A stretch of 30,368 bases of DNA from JBLNBU01 sp050260215 (GCA_050260215.1 JBLNBU010000241.1:1-30368), one strand, 5' to 3'; shown: positions 1 to 14,465, counted from the stretch's first letter. Notes: a model not told the origin generated them from the letters alone. Numbers and translations: made by a program.

Positions 1-1
1 G

Positions 2-844
2 GCCGCCATCGCCGACGGCTTCGAGGCGACGGTGCAGGCGAAGGTGGCCGAGGTGGGCGTGTCCACCGCCGACATCACGCGGGCCGCCAACGCCATGGCC
101 AACCGCTCCGAGCACAGCGGCAGCCGGTCGATGGTGGTCAGCGAGGCCGCCATCAACACCAACCAGCGCGCCCAGGTGGTGTCCGAGGCGACCCGCCAGT
201 TGGCGCTGGCCGTCAACGAGATCGCCAGCCAGGTGTCGCACTCGACCCAGATCGCCCGCGACGCCGTCAACGACGTCACCGAGACCGCCCAGCACATGCA
301 GCAGCTGTCGGACCGGGTCCAGGCCATCGGCGAGATCGTCAAGCTGATCAACGACATCGCCGCCCAGACCAACCTGCTGGCCTTGAACGCCACCATCGAG
401 GCCGCCCGCGCCGGCGAGGCCGGCAAGGGATTTGCCGTGGTGGCGGGCGAGGTGAAAAGCCTGGCCAACCAGACCGCCAAGGCTACCGACGAGATCGCCA
501 CCCAGGTGGCGGCGGTTCAGGCCTCGACCCAGGCCATGCGCCACAGCATCGAGGACGTGGTCACCGTCATCCGCTCCATCGACGAGGTTTCGGCCGCCAT
601 CGCCGGCGCCGTCCAGGAGCAGGAGGCGGCCACCCAGGAAATCGCCAGCAACATCGACCAGGTGGCCCACGAAGCCGACCAGGTGTCGACCAGCGTCACC
701 GACGTGGCCAAGTCGTCGGCGCTGACCTGCGCCGGCACCGTGCGGGTGATCTGGAGCGCGCGCACCCTGGCCGGCGTGGTCACCGGCCTGCAGGCGGAGG
801 TGGAGCAGTTCCTGGCCAAGATACGTCAGGCGCCGGGGTCGTAG
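2..844 (+). CDS. Methyl-accepting chemotaxis protein, signalling domain (5' partial)
   Basis: C-terminal cytoplasmic part of a chemoreceptor, which relays ligand binding to the CheA/CheW array. The reading frame is open from base 2, so the sensor, membrane segments and HAMP domain lie outside the window; the GTG at 32 is merely an internal valine. The highly conserved hairpin tip is plain (DIAAQTNLLALNATIEAARA, then GEAGKGFAVVAGEVKSLANQ), flanked by long coiled-coil helices with Ala/Gln/Glu-rich heptads. After the tip the return helix runs to a short tail ending FLAKIRQAPGS; no CheR-docking pentapeptide (NWETF type) is seen. Near the end, a stretch with Cys and Trp (SALTCAGTVRVIWSARTLAG) is unusual for this helix but stays in frame with the family pattern. 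The last 65 nt overlap the end of the convergent histidine kinase gene. Confidence 0.93.
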   Translation, partial: AAIADGFEATVQAKVAEVGVSTADITRAANAMANRSEHSGSRSMVVSEAAINTNQRAQVVSEATRQLALAVNEIASQVSHSTQIARDAVNDVTETAQHMQQLSDRVQAIGEIVKLINDIAAQTNLLALNATIEAARAGEAGKGFAVVAGEVKSLANQTAKATDEIATQVAAVQASTQAMRHSIEDVVTVIRSIDEVSAAIAGAVQEQEAATQEIASNIDQVAHEADQVSTSVTDVAKSSALTCAGTVRVIWSARTLAGVVTGLQAEVEQFLAKIRQAPGS

Positions 845-2627
845 GCACTTCGACCGTGAACACCGAGCCGCTGCCTGCGGCCGAGCGCACCGATACGGGG
901 TAGCCCATCAGGGCGGCCAGGCGGCTGACGATGGACAGCCCCAGTCCCAGCCCCTGGGCGCGGTCGCGGGCCGGGTTGCCGATCTGGTAGAAGTCCTCGA
1001 AGATCCTGTCCAGCTGGTCGGCGGGAATGCCGATTCCGGTGTCGGCGACCTGGATGCGCACGGCGCCGGGGCGGTGGCGGCAGCCCAGCACGATGCCGCC
1101 CCGCTCGGTGTAGCGGATGGCGTTGACCACCAGGTTGCGGAGGATGCGGCGCAGCAGCACCCGGTCGCTGCGGACACGGGCGCAGGTGGGCACCCGCCGC
1201 AGGGCCAGTCCGCGCTTGTCGGCAAGCGGCGCACACTCCTCGACGATATCGGCCAGCAGTTCGTCGATGCCGACCTCGGCCAGCACCGGCTGCACCCGGC
1301 CGGCCTCGATCACCGACACCTCGGCCAGGGCGGCCAGCAGTTCCTCGCCGCTGTGCAGGGCCTTGGCCATGTTGTCGACCACCGGTCCCAGCTCGGGGCC
1401 GGCCTGCATCTCCAGCACCTGGTGGAACAGGTTCAGCGCCTGGAAGGGCTGGCGCAGGTCGTGGCTGATGGCGGCCAGGAAGTTGCTCTTGGCGGTGCTG
1501 GCGGCCTCGGCGGCCTGGCGGGCCTCGGTCGCCTGGCTGAGCGAGAGGTCGCGCTGGTGGGCGCGCTCGGCGAGCTCGGCCTCGGCCGCCTTCAGCGCCA
1601 GGCCGGCCTGGTTGACGTCGGCGACGTTGGTGATGGTGGAGGGTACCGCCTCGCCGCGGCCCAGCGCCTCGGCCGCCGTGGTCAGCCGCCGCACCGCGCG
1701 CGAAATGGCGCCGCCGTACCAGGTCGCCGCCAAGGCCGACACTGCCGCCGTCACCAGGCCCAGCAGGCCCAGCCCCCACAGCCAGCGGTGCAGGGGCTTG
1801 AGCAGCACCTGTTGCGGAACCGCCACCGCCGCGGTCCAGCCGGCGCCCTGGATGCGGTGGAAGGCGGCGAAGTTGTCGATGCCCTCGGGCGAGCGCATGA
1901 CCACGCTGGCGCTGGGCGCGGCCTCGGCGATGGCCTCCAGCGCCTGCGGGCGGGCCAGGGTGCCGACCGAGTTTCCGGGATCGAGCGTGCGGGCGACGAT
2001 GCGGCCGCTGCCGTCGATGACGGTGTACCACCACCCCTCGGGCAGCGGGCTGCGCGCCAGCAGGTCGCCGATCCGGGTCGCCGGCAGGCTGATGCCCAGC
2101 AGGTAGGAGGGCTTGCCGCCCAGCTCGACCGGAACCTCGACCATGAACAGCGGCGATCCGGTGACGGCCCCGGTGAACAGGTCGGTCACCTGCGGCCGGC
2201 CGGTGGCGATGGCGGCGCGGTCGCTCTGGCTGATGTCGGCGCCGCGGGGCAGGGGGCTGCCCCAAGGCAGCCGGGTGTTGACCAGCTGCTGGCCGGACAG
2301 GTCGCGCAGCACGATGTTGGTGCCCTGCAGGGCGCGCATCTTGGTGGCGTGGCGGTGGAAGGCGGCCAGGTCGCCGGACTGCAGCGACGGGTCGGTGGAC
2401 AGCGCCTGGACCATGGCCACCATGCCGTCGACGTCGCGCTCGATCAGGCGGGCCAGGTCGCCGACCCGGTCGGTGGCCTGCTGTTCGAGACGGGTGCGTT
2501 CGGCCACGCCGGCCTGGTTGAGCAGATAGGCCGACAGCATCAGCAGCGGCAAGGCCACCGCGGCGCACAGCAGCGCGACGTGCCCGACCAGCGACAGGCC
2601 GCCCCTGGGCGAAGGAATGGCGTTCAT
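780..2627 (-). CDS. Membrane sensor histidine kinase with double-Cache-like periplasmic domain
   Basis: A 615-aa inner-membrane histidine kinase. Order: TM1 about residues 15-37; periplasmic sensor about 38-280, probably a double Cache fold; TM2 about 283-305; a HAMP-like linker and a coiled coil about 310-380; HisKA with phospho-acceptor H389 in ISHDLRQPFQAL; HATPase_c with N box (RNLVVNAIRYTERGG), G1 DTGIGIPADQ and G2 GLGLGLSIVSRL. The SHDLRQP form of the H box is typical of a kinase group common in proteobacteria. No receiver domain is attached. It follows the response regulator gene by 40 nt on the same strand, so the two are a likely cognate pair. The sensor resembles that of the kinase at 22486-24264. 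The ATG at 2627 lacks a strong Shine-Dalgarno sequence. The 3' end overlaps the chemoreceptor gene tail-to-tail. Confidence 0.9.
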   Translation of the reverse strand: MNAIPSPRGGLSLVGHVALLCAAVALPLLMLSAYLLNQAGVAERTRLEQQATDRVGDLARLIERDVDGMVAMVQALSTDPSLQSGDLAAFHRHATKMRALQGTNIVLRDLSGQQLVNTRLPWGSPLPRGADISQSDRAAIATGRPQVTDLFTGAVTGSPLFMVEVPVELGGKPSYLLGISLPATRIGDLLARSPLPEGWWYTVIDGSGRIVARTLDPGNSVGTLARPQALEAIAEAAPSASVVMRSPEGIDNFAAFHRIQGAGWTAAVAVPQQVLLKPLHRWLWGLGLLGLVTAAVSALAATWYGGAISRAVRRLTTAAEALGRGEAVPSTITNVADVNQAGLALKAAEAELAERAHQRDLSLSQATEARQAAEAASTAKSNFLAAISHDLRQPFQALNLFHQVLEMQAGPELGPVVDNMAKALHSGEELLAALAEVSVIEAGRVQPVLAEVGIDELLADIVEECAPLADKRGLALRRVPTCARVRSDRVLLRRILRNLVVNAIRYTERGGIVLGCRHRPGAVRIQVADTGIGIPADQLDRIFEDFYQIGNPARDRAQGLGLGLSIVSRLAALMGYPVSVRSAAGSGSVFTVEVPTTPAPDVSWPGTAPPPPAGR

Positions 2628-2667
2628 CGCCCAGACCGTATCATGGGCGGTCGGGCTGCAAAACCCT

Positions 2668-3051
2668 TCAGCCGCGCCGCCCCGAGGTCACCTTGTCCAG
2701 CATGGCGGCCAGCCGCTCGGGGCGGACCGGCTTGAGCACATAGCCGCGGGCGCCGGCGGCGACGGCGTCGATGACCATGCGTTCGTGGCCCTGTGAGGTT
2801 ACCATGACGATGGCTGCCTCGGGGTGGCTCTCCAGGATCCGGCGGGTGGCCTCGACGCCGCCCATGCCGGGCATGTGGATGTCCATGGCCACCACGTCGG
2901 GCCGGTGGCGGCCATAAGCCTCGACCGCCTCGGCGCCGTTGGCGGCAATGACGGTCGAATGGCCCATGGAGTCCAGCATCGCCGCCAGCTTGCGGGCGGC
3001 GATGGCCGAGTCCTCGACAATCATGACTAGAAGCGGTGCGGCGACGGGCAA
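2668..3051 (-). CDS. Single-domain (CheY-like) response regulator
   Basis: A 127-aa stand-alone receiver domain. Acidic pocket E13-D14 (MIVEDSAIAARK), phospho-acceptor D57 (VVAMDIHMPGMGG), switch T85 (IVMVTSQGH) and K107 (YVLKPVRPE) are all present, so it should be phosphorylated. There is no output domain; it must act through protein contact, as CheY or a phosphorelay shuttle does. The start is taken as TTG at 3051: it gives a full first beta strand (APLLVMIVEDS), an in-frame TAG lies upstream with no ATG in between, and the ATG at 3024 would delete most of that strand. First gene of a minus-strand pair with the downstream histidine kinase, the probable phosphate donor. Confidence 0.9.
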   Translation of the reverse strand: MPVAAPLLVMIVEDSAIAARKLAAMLDSMGHSTVIAANGAEAVEAYGRHRPDVVAMDIHMPGMGGVEATRRILESHPEAAIVMVTSQGHERMVIDAVAAGARGYVLKPVRPERLAAMLDKVTSGRRG

Positions 3052-3084
3052 GGGCGGGCTCTCGAGGGGCTTGCGGGCGGTGGC

Positions 3085-3112
3085 ATTCTATGGATTGGAA
3101 GCGGCTCGGCAA
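3085..3112 (-). promoter_or_regulatory. Candidate sigma70-type promoter for the response regulator/kinase pair
   Basis: On the minus strand TTGCCG (complement of 3107-3112) and TAGAAT (complement of 3085-3090) are separated by 16 nt. The predicted start of transcription lies about 25-30 nt before the TTG start codon at 3051. Match by eye only. Confidence 0.4.
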
Positions 3113-3197
3113 TCGGGCCGGCGCCGTAACCCGATACCCCATCCGTTGGTCCATGCCATATATCGGGGAGCATATTTCGTACGGATACAACATAGAG

Positions 3198-3226
3198 TTG
3201 GACTAATCCGTCTTTTGCGGTAATTT
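3198..3226 (+). promoter_or_regulatory. Candidate sigma70-type promoter for the ten-gene unit
   Basis: TTGGAC (3198-3203) and TAATTT (3221-3226) are separated by 17 nt in an AT-rich island of otherwise GC-rich DNA, about 60 nt upstream of the ATG at 3285. It is the only convincing promoter-like sequence seen before the run of tightly spaced genes that ends at 19806. Confidence 0.45.
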
Positions 3227-3235
3227 TGGCTAAGA

Positions 3236-3256
3236 TTTCCGCCACAACTGCGGGAA
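3236..3256. promoter_or_regulatory. Imperfect inverted repeat downstream of the candidate promoter
   Basis: TTTCCGC (3236-3242) and GCGGGAA (3250-3256) form an inverted repeat with one mismatch and a 7-nt spacer, just downstream of the candidate -10 element. It could be an operator or a leader hairpin. Short enough to occur by chance. Confidence 0.2.
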
Positions 3257-3284
3257 TAAGCGGGGGTTTATCGAGGGGGGGATC

Positions 3285-4184
3285 ATGCTTCGCCGTACGA
3301 TTGTGACGGGCGTCGCCGCGTGCGTCGCCGGGTCGATGTCGTGGGTTTCGCCGGTGTCTGCTACCGAGGGTGGCGGCGGGCACTATTCTAACGGCGCCGA
3401 GGACTTCATGTCCGGCGCGCTGCCACCTCAGGGACTGCACACCATCAATTATTTCGCGGTCTACTCGGCGGGCCGGCTGCAGGACGGCTACGGCAACCGC
3501 AAGGTGCCGGATTTCCAGCTGACCTCGACGGCGTGGGTGCCGCGGGTCATCTACATCACCAAGTACCAGATCCTGGGCGCCGACTGGGGCGTGCAGGCGA
3601 TGATGCCCATCGCGCGCCAGTACGTGCGCATGAACGGGTCCAGCGACACGCGCACCGACATGGGCGACCTGCTGCTTGATCCCATCATGCTGGGCTGGCA
3701 CTCGAAGAACTGGCACTTCGGTGCCGGCATCGACGTCTACCTGCCCACCGGCCAGTACGACAAGAACAAGCTGTCCAACATCGGCCGCAACTACTGGACG
3801 GTCGAGCCGCTGGCCAGCGTGACCTACCTGGCCGACAACGGCTTCGAGGCCTCGGCCAAGGCCATGTACGACATCAACACCGAGAACGGCGCCACCAAGT
3901 ACGCGTCGGGCGACGAGTTCCACGTGGACTACGCGGTCGGCCTGCATGTGGGCGAGGACTGGACCTTGGGCCTGGGCGGCTACTACTACCAGCAGGTTAC
4001 CGGCGACCGCCAGGACGGCAGCCAGTTGTCGACCAGCAACGACGGCCGGGCCATCGCCCTTGGACCGGTGGTCAAGTACAGCCTTGGCCGCCTCGCGTTC
4101 ACCGCCAAGTGGGAGCACGAGATCGAAGTCCGCAACCGACCCCAGGGGGAGGTCGGCTGGTTCAAGGTGGGCTACAGCTTCTGA
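3285..4184 (+). CDS. Outer-membrane beta-barrel protein, MetA-pathway phenol-degradation (Phenol_MetA_deg) type
   Basis: A 299-aa protein with a Sec signal peptide (MLRRTIVTGVAACVAGSMSW..., cleavage probably after SPVSA at residue 26). The mature part has alternating aromatic/polar strands and ends in GWFKVGYSF with a C-terminal Phe, the usual signature of an outer-membrane barrel recognised by BamA. Features such as FGAGIDVYLPTGQYDK and the NYWTVEPLASVTYL stretch match the SphA/MetA-pathway phenol-degradation barrel family, thought to pass hydrophobic or aromatic compounds; the family call is from recollection. ATG at 3285 follows a G-rich Shine-Dalgarno-like run. First gene of the ten-gene unit; only 14 nt separate it from the cytochrome gene. 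The substrate cannot be deduced. Confidence 0.75.
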   Translation: MLRRTIVTGVAACVAGSMSWVSPVSATEGGGGHYSNGAEDFMSGALPPQGLHTINYFAVYSAGRLQDGYGNRKVPDFQLTSTAWVPRVIYITKYQILGADWGVQAMMPIARQYVRMNGSSDTRTDMGDLLLDPIMLGWHSKNWHFGAGIDVYLPTGQYDKNKLSNIGRNYWTVEPLASVTYLADNGFEASAKAMYDINTENGATKYASGDEFHVDYAVGLHVGEDWTLGLGGYYYQQVTGDRQDGSQLSTSNDGRAIALGPVVKYSLGRLAFTAKWEHEIEVRNRPQGEVGWFKVGYSF

Positions 4185-4198
4185 CGATCGGGGGGACC

Positions 4199-5518
4199 AT
4201 GAAACAGGTGTGGGGAGCGTTCGCGCTGGTGGCCATGGCGGCGGCGGTGCCGGCCGAGGCCTTCGATGCAGGCGGGTTCACCTTGTCGCCGGTGCCGCCG
4301 GCCCAGGTGGGGGCCGCCGACCTGTCGTCGCAGCAGGCCATGGACCTGCTGGGCTGGCAGATGTTCGTCGCCTACAACTGGCCGGCGGCTGCCGACCAGC
4401 GCGGCGTTGCCGACCCGACCAAGCCCTTCGGCACCCCCGGCCCGGTGGTGTGGGAGACGTGGAAGTCCCCCAACGAGGTGTTCTATCCCGACGGCTCGCA
4501 GCCGCCGCCGTGGGAGGTCTACGGCACCCTGATCCCGCCCGAATGCACCGCGGCCGGGGCGAAGGCCGGCAGCGGCCCGATGGTGCTGAGCGACATCCTG
4601 GTCAACCGCACCTCGCAGGCCCAGGGCGGCTCGCTGACCGACCAGAACGGCAACCTGGTCCACTACTCCATCGCCTTCAACAAGCCGGTCTTCGACTTCA
4701 TCTACAACAACGGCTACTACAGCATCGCCGGGCAGGGGAGCTTGAGCGGCCCGGTCGAATACGGCTCCGGCACCGCCGAGATGAAGGCGGCCTGGCGGGT
4801 GCTGATGCCGGAGGAGGCGAACGCGGTCAAGAGCCGGTTCCTGCGCCGCACCGCCTATGTCTACACGCCCACAACCGATGCCGGGCCGGCCAGCTGCAAG
4901 CTGCAGGAGGTGGGCCTGATCGGCCTGCACTTCGACCTCAAGATCACCTATCCCGACGGCAAGCCCTATTGGCTGATGGCGACGTTCGAGCAGGTCGACA
5001 ACGTGCCTCCGTTCCAGACGCCGTTCCAGCCGGGCAAGGACGCGGCGCACACGCTGCCCTATTCGCTGTTTTCCAAGTCCTGCTACACCAAGAAGTGCCA
5101 GTACAACTGGAGCACCGAGTTCGGCCGCCCGATCACCCAGCCGACCCAGGTGATCCGCGTCAACGACCTGGACGACCCGTCCAAGGTGCTCAATCCGGCC
5201 ATGCAGCAGCTGTTCGCCCAGGCGGTGGCCGGCAGCCCGTGGCAGTACTACGAGATGATCACCACCCAGTACCCGACCAAGCCGGACCAGCCGCCCATGG
5301 CCGGGCCCACCCCCGCGACCTCGGCCAACACCACCATGGAGACCTACCTGCGCGGCAGCAGTTGCATCGACTGCCACTACACCGCCAAGGACGTGAACGG
5401 GAAGTGGTTCGCCGACTACAGCTTCATGCTGGCCCAGGCCTGCCCGAAGCCGCTTTTCCCGTCGGCCCATTCCAGCCCGAGCCCGGCCTGCCAGCCGGCG
5501 CCCAAGGCCGCCAACTAG
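4199..5518 (+). CDS. Exported mono-haem c-type cytochrome-like protein
   Basis: A 439-aa protein with a signal peptide (MKQVWGAFALVAMAAAVPAEA, cleavage about residue 21) and one haem-c attachment motif CIDCH (C389-C392-H393) near the C terminus; M410 in ADYSFML is a possible distal ligand. The roughly 360 residues before the haem motif are not a recognised cytochrome fold; visible landmarks are LLGWQMFVAYNWP, an early tryptophan-rich stretch and paired cysteines SCYTKKCQY. It should be secreted, receive haem from the Ccm system and act in the periplasm as an electron carrier or oxidoreductase. ATG at 4199 is chosen because GGGGGGACC precedes it and the signal peptide begins there; the longer frame from 4109 would overlap the previous gene and destroy the signal. 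Its place between a barrel protein and the VioB-like gene suggests a shared pathway. Confidence 0.8.
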   Translation: MKQVWGAFALVAMAAAVPAEAFDAGGFTLSPVPPAQVGAADLSSQQAMDLLGWQMFVAYNWPAAADQRGVADPTKPFGTPGPVVWETWKSPNEVFYPDGSQPPPWEVYGTLIPPECTAAGAKAGSGPMVLSDILVNRTSQAQGGSLTDQNGNLVHYSIAFNKPVFDFIYNNGYYSIAGQGSLSGPVEYGSGTAEMKAAWRVLMPEEANAVKSRFLRRTAYVYTPTTDAGPASCKLQEVGLIGLHFDLKITYPDGKPYWLMATFEQVDNVPPFQTPFQPGKDAAHTLPYSLFSKSCYTKKCQYNWSTEFGRPITQPTQVIRVNDLDDPSKVLNPAMQQLFAQAVAGSPWQYYEMITTQYPTKPDQPPMAGPTPATSANTTMETYLRGSSCIDCHYTAKDVNGKWFADYSFMLAQACPKPLFPSAHSSPSPACQPAPKAAN

Positions 5519-5543
5519 CCGTCAGACCGGGGGGACTGAAACC

Positions 5544-7832
5544 ATGAGCATCCTCGATTTTCCGCGACTCAATTTCCGCGGCATCTTCGTCACCGATCCG
5601 TGCACCACCAACAACGACGACGTGGTGCCCTCGGTGGTGACGCGCGACACCAACGACCTGTCCGTGGACCTCAAGGGCCTGAGCGACGACGAGGTGACCG
5701 AGTACCTCAACGCGCCGGTCGAGATGAGCAACTTCGAGGCCTATCCCCAGCAGGACAAGCGCACCTTCGTGCGTGCCGGCTGGAACCCCATGGGCGACTT
5801 CACCACCAGCTTCCAGGACACGGTCATCACCTCGGCGGTCACCGGCCCCGGCGCCAACCAGGCCGGCGACGCAGCGGTGGGCATCGGCTTCGAGATCATC
5901 GGCGCGCCCAAGCTGAACGGCACCGGCCCCGGCTCGGCCATGATCTGCGACCTTGATCCCACCGGGCTGGTGTCGACCCAGCTGTTCGTGGGCGGCGTGC
6001 GCTTCTTCAAGATGGAGGGCGGCCAGAAGACCACTCTTGTCGAGATCCTGCACGACACCCGCGGCTTCCAGGACTGGCTGAACTTCTGCACCACTGTCCA
6101 GGGCACCCCGTATGGCGGCGAGCAGAACTTCGTCGGCATCGGCTGCGTGTGGCAGTTCGTCATCCCGGCGGCCAAGCTGCCGGCCGCGGACGGGCTGGGC
6201 GTCGCCTCGCCGGTGTTGAAGGCCCTGTTCACCCAGGCCCAGGCGGCCGGCGGACTGGCGGTGCGCTTCAAGACCTACGAGGTCGAGCCCGGCTACACCG
6301 ACACCTACCTGGCCGCCCAGCTCGGGCGCGGCAACATGCTGCACAACCCGGCCTATGGCTACCTGGTCGGCACCATCGGCGTCTGGGGCGCGGACGAGCC
6401 GCAAAGCGAGCCGGCGGGCCGCAAGCTGCAGCCCCATTACCGCACCGCCAGCCCGTCGCAGCCGCTGGACGGCAAGGACCCGGGGCGGCCCGACCTGACC
6501 TGGTGGGACTGCAAGGACGACGCAACCCGGAAGCACACGGTCGAGGGCACGGTGAAGGGCGGCCCCTATCCGTGGATGTGCCCGCCCGCCCTGATCGGCA
6601 ACGCGGTCGCCCTGGTCCGCCAGGATCCGCCGGTGGTCTCGCTCGACATCCTGGAAGCGTTCCCCAAGTACAAGTTCCGCAACCCCAACGGCCCCCAGAC
6701 CAACAACCCGCCCGAAGGCTTCGGCCAGCCAAAGCAGAAGGCCTATGTGGGCGACGTCGAGCTGGCGGTGATTCCGGCCGGCGGCGGCGCGGCCATTTCC
6801 ATCGGGCCGGTGGACTACGGCTATCCCGACTTCTCGACCTACGAGAACTTCGGCGGCATCGTCGACATCACCTACGACCCGGCCAAGGTGTCATACCAGA
6901 CCATTGCCGGCGGCCAGCTGATCCTGCGGGCCACCGCCGGGCCCAACCAGGGCAAGGTGCTGATCGAGGAGACGGTCATCCGCGTGGTCACCGACGACCG
7001 CACCGCCTACATCACGCCTGCCGACAAGGACTACCCGATCCGGGTCAAGGTCTACGAGCGCGGCGGGCCGACCACCCGGCCGGTGACGCTGTTCGTCAAC
7101 GAGTACAAGACCATCGTCCAGCTGGCCGAGACCGCGCCGGCCAAGGCTGATCCCGACCGCGAATCCTGCGAGCGCCGCCGCCAGGAGAACGACTATCGCA
7201 CCAACCAGTCGGTGGACAGCCGCACCGCCCCGCTGACCGCACCCGGCCAGTTCCGGCAGTGCCCGCCGGCCCCGGCCAAGCCGCAGCCGCCCACCCTGCT
7301 GGCGCAGAAGTCGGTGACCATTCCCGCCGGCACCACCGGCTGGGTGACCATCCCGGTGACGCCCAACGTCAAGGACTACCCGGGCGGGGCGACCGCGGTG
7401 CTGGCCATCCAGCAGGACTACGGCGACCTGTTCGGCACCATCCCGCCGGCCAAGGCGGGCGCCGCGCCGCTGCTCAACGTCGCCGGCGTGCCCATGTGGA
7501 GCACCATGACCTACTGCTCGGTGCGGATGTTCGAAAACACCGATTTCTCGGACTTGTACAAGAAGCCGGGCGGGCTGCAGTGGGCGGACGTCTACAAGTA
7601 TGCGTTGCGCTACTACAACCTGATATTCCCGGCGATGAGCGCCTATATCGCGCTGGGATCTTCCAGTTCCATCTCGGATGCCTATAATGCCGGATCCATA
7701 CGGCAGCGGCTGGGACGTCCGGGGGAGCCGGTTTTTCTAACCACACTCAACATGCCGGCGACCAGGACGCTGTCGCCGGCGCGGGTGAAGCTGATCTTGG
7801 ACTTCATCGACCAGCAGGGCGCCAAGGGGTAG
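5544..7832 (+). CDS. VioB N-terminal-domain-like protein without a ferritin-like domain
   Basis: A 762-aa protein without signal peptide or membrane segment. The start MSILDFPRLNFRGIF, then TTNND, closely resembles the opening of violacein enzyme VioB as I recall it (MSILDFPRIHFRGWA...TANRD). Further matches are YLVGTIGVWG...PAGRKLQP against MVGVVGLWR...PAGRLLRP, and near the end YKYALRYYNLIFPAMSAYI...RTLSPARVKLILDFI against VMAYYELVYPFMS...RELSAPKARLFLKYL. VioB and its relatives RebD/StaD couple oxidised indolepyruvate-imine units. In VioB a ferritin-like region follows; here the protein ends at that point, so whether it is catalytic, structural or a partner is unknown. About residues 545-595 form a Pro/Gln/Arg-rich linker before a second beta-rich part. 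RBS GGGGGAC precedes the ATG; 25 nt after the cytochrome gene, 19 nt before the giant kinase. The last 150 nt are less GC-rich than the rest. Confidence 0.6.
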   Translation: MSILDFPRLNFRGIFVTDPCTTNNDDVVPSVVTRDTNDLSVDLKGLSDDEVTEYLNAPVEMSNFEAYPQQDKRTFVRAGWNPMGDFTTSFQDTVITSAVTGPGANQAGDAAVGIGFEIIGAPKLNGTGPGSAMICDLDPTGLVSTQLFVGGVRFFKMEGGQKTTLVEILHDTRGFQDWLNFCTTVQGTPYGGEQNFVGIGCVWQFVIPAAKLPAADGLGVASPVLKALFTQAQAAGGLAVRFKTYEVEPGYTDTYLAAQLGRGNMLHNPAYGYLVGTIGVWGADEPQSEPAGRKLQPHYRTASPSQPLDGKDPGRPDLTWWDCKDDATRKHTVEGTVKGGPYPWMCPPALIGNAVALVRQDPPVVSLDILEAFPKYKFRNPNGPQTNNPPEGFGQPKQKAYVGDVELAVIPAGGGAAISIGPVDYGYPDFSTYENFGGIVDITYDPAKVSYQTIAGGQLILRATAGPNQGKVLIEETVIRVVTDDRTAYITPADKDYPIRVKVYERGGPTTRPVTLFVNEYKTIVQLAETAPAKADPDRESCERRRQENDYRTNQSVDSRTAPLTAPGQFRQCPPAPAKPQPPTLLAQKSVTIPAGTTGWVTIPVTPNVKDYPGGATAVLAIQQDYGDLFGTIPPAKAGAAPLLNVAGVPMWSTMTYCSVRMFENTDFSDLYKKPGGLQWADVYKYALRYYNLIFPAMSAYIALGSSSSISDAYNAGSIRQRLGRPGEPVFLTTLNMPATRTLSPARVKLILDFIDQQGAKG

Positions 7833-7851
7833 GGGGGGCCGCAGGGACTAC

Positions 7852-13838
<5,987 letters not shown>

Positions 13839-13842
<4 letters not shown>

Positions 13843-14465
13843 GCGAGCTGTTGCTCGGACTGGTCGCGCCGCTCGGGCTCGACGTCCCCGCCGATGTCGA
13901 CGCCATCCTGGCCGCCTACGGGGCCGCCGGCTGGCGGTTCCGCCGCCTGACACTGGCGGTTCCGGCCCCGGTCGCCGAGGCGCTGGCCGTCCAGGGCGTG
14001 CTGGGTGCCGCCGACTGGTCGGCGGTCGAACTGGTCCGCGTGGCGATGCTGGCCCGCGCCTTGGCGCAGATGGCCGACGCCCCGGCGGTGGTCGAGCGCA
14101 TCTTCCGCACCGGCGACAACGGCGAGCGCGAGGCCATGCTGAAGGGGCTGATGGCCCTGCCGGGGCCGGAACGCTTCCTGCCCACCGCCCTGGACGCCTG
14201 CCGGGCGGCGGTGCTGACCACCTTTGCCGCCATCGCCACCGCCAACGCCTATCCCGCCCGGCATTTCCCGGACGAGGGCTTCCGCGCCATGGTGGTCAAG
14301 GCGCTGCATTTGGACGTGCCGGCGGCCGGCATCCACGGGCTGGACGCGCGCGCCGACGCCGAGCTGGCGCGCATGGCCGCCGATTATGTCGACGAGCGCC
14401 GGGCCGCCGGCCGATCGGTGCCGGCCGACGTCTCGCTACTTTCCGCTTTCGGGGGGGCCTCCTGA
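13839..14465 (+). CDS. eboA: EboA family protein
   Basis: A 208-aa, Ala/Leu-rich, largely helical protein. By sequence character (AADWSAVELVRVAMLARALA, RIFRTGDNGEREAMLKGL) and above all by position as first gene of an otherwise complete ebo set, it is the EboA component. Its biochemical role is not known; in Nostoc punctiforme the ebo genes as a group are needed for scytonemin precursor to reach the periplasm. The ATG at 13839 overlaps the kinase stop by 4 nt, and the TGA at 14463-14465 shares a base with the eboB ATG, so the genes are probably translationally coupled. The EboA assignment rests partly on context. Confidence 0.8.

Noticed and set aside
700..770. Frameshift in the first chemoreceptor
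   Set aside because: The odd residues SALTCAGTVRVIWSARTLAG still match the family pattern in the same frame, so no shift is required.
1074..2735. Long plus-strand frame opposite the first histidine kinase
   Set aside because: Low-complexity GC-driven translation; the minus strand has all histidine kinase motifs.
4109..4198. Longer start for the cytochrome gene
   Set aside because: It overlaps the barrel gene and would bury the signal peptide; ATG at 4199 has the ribosome site.
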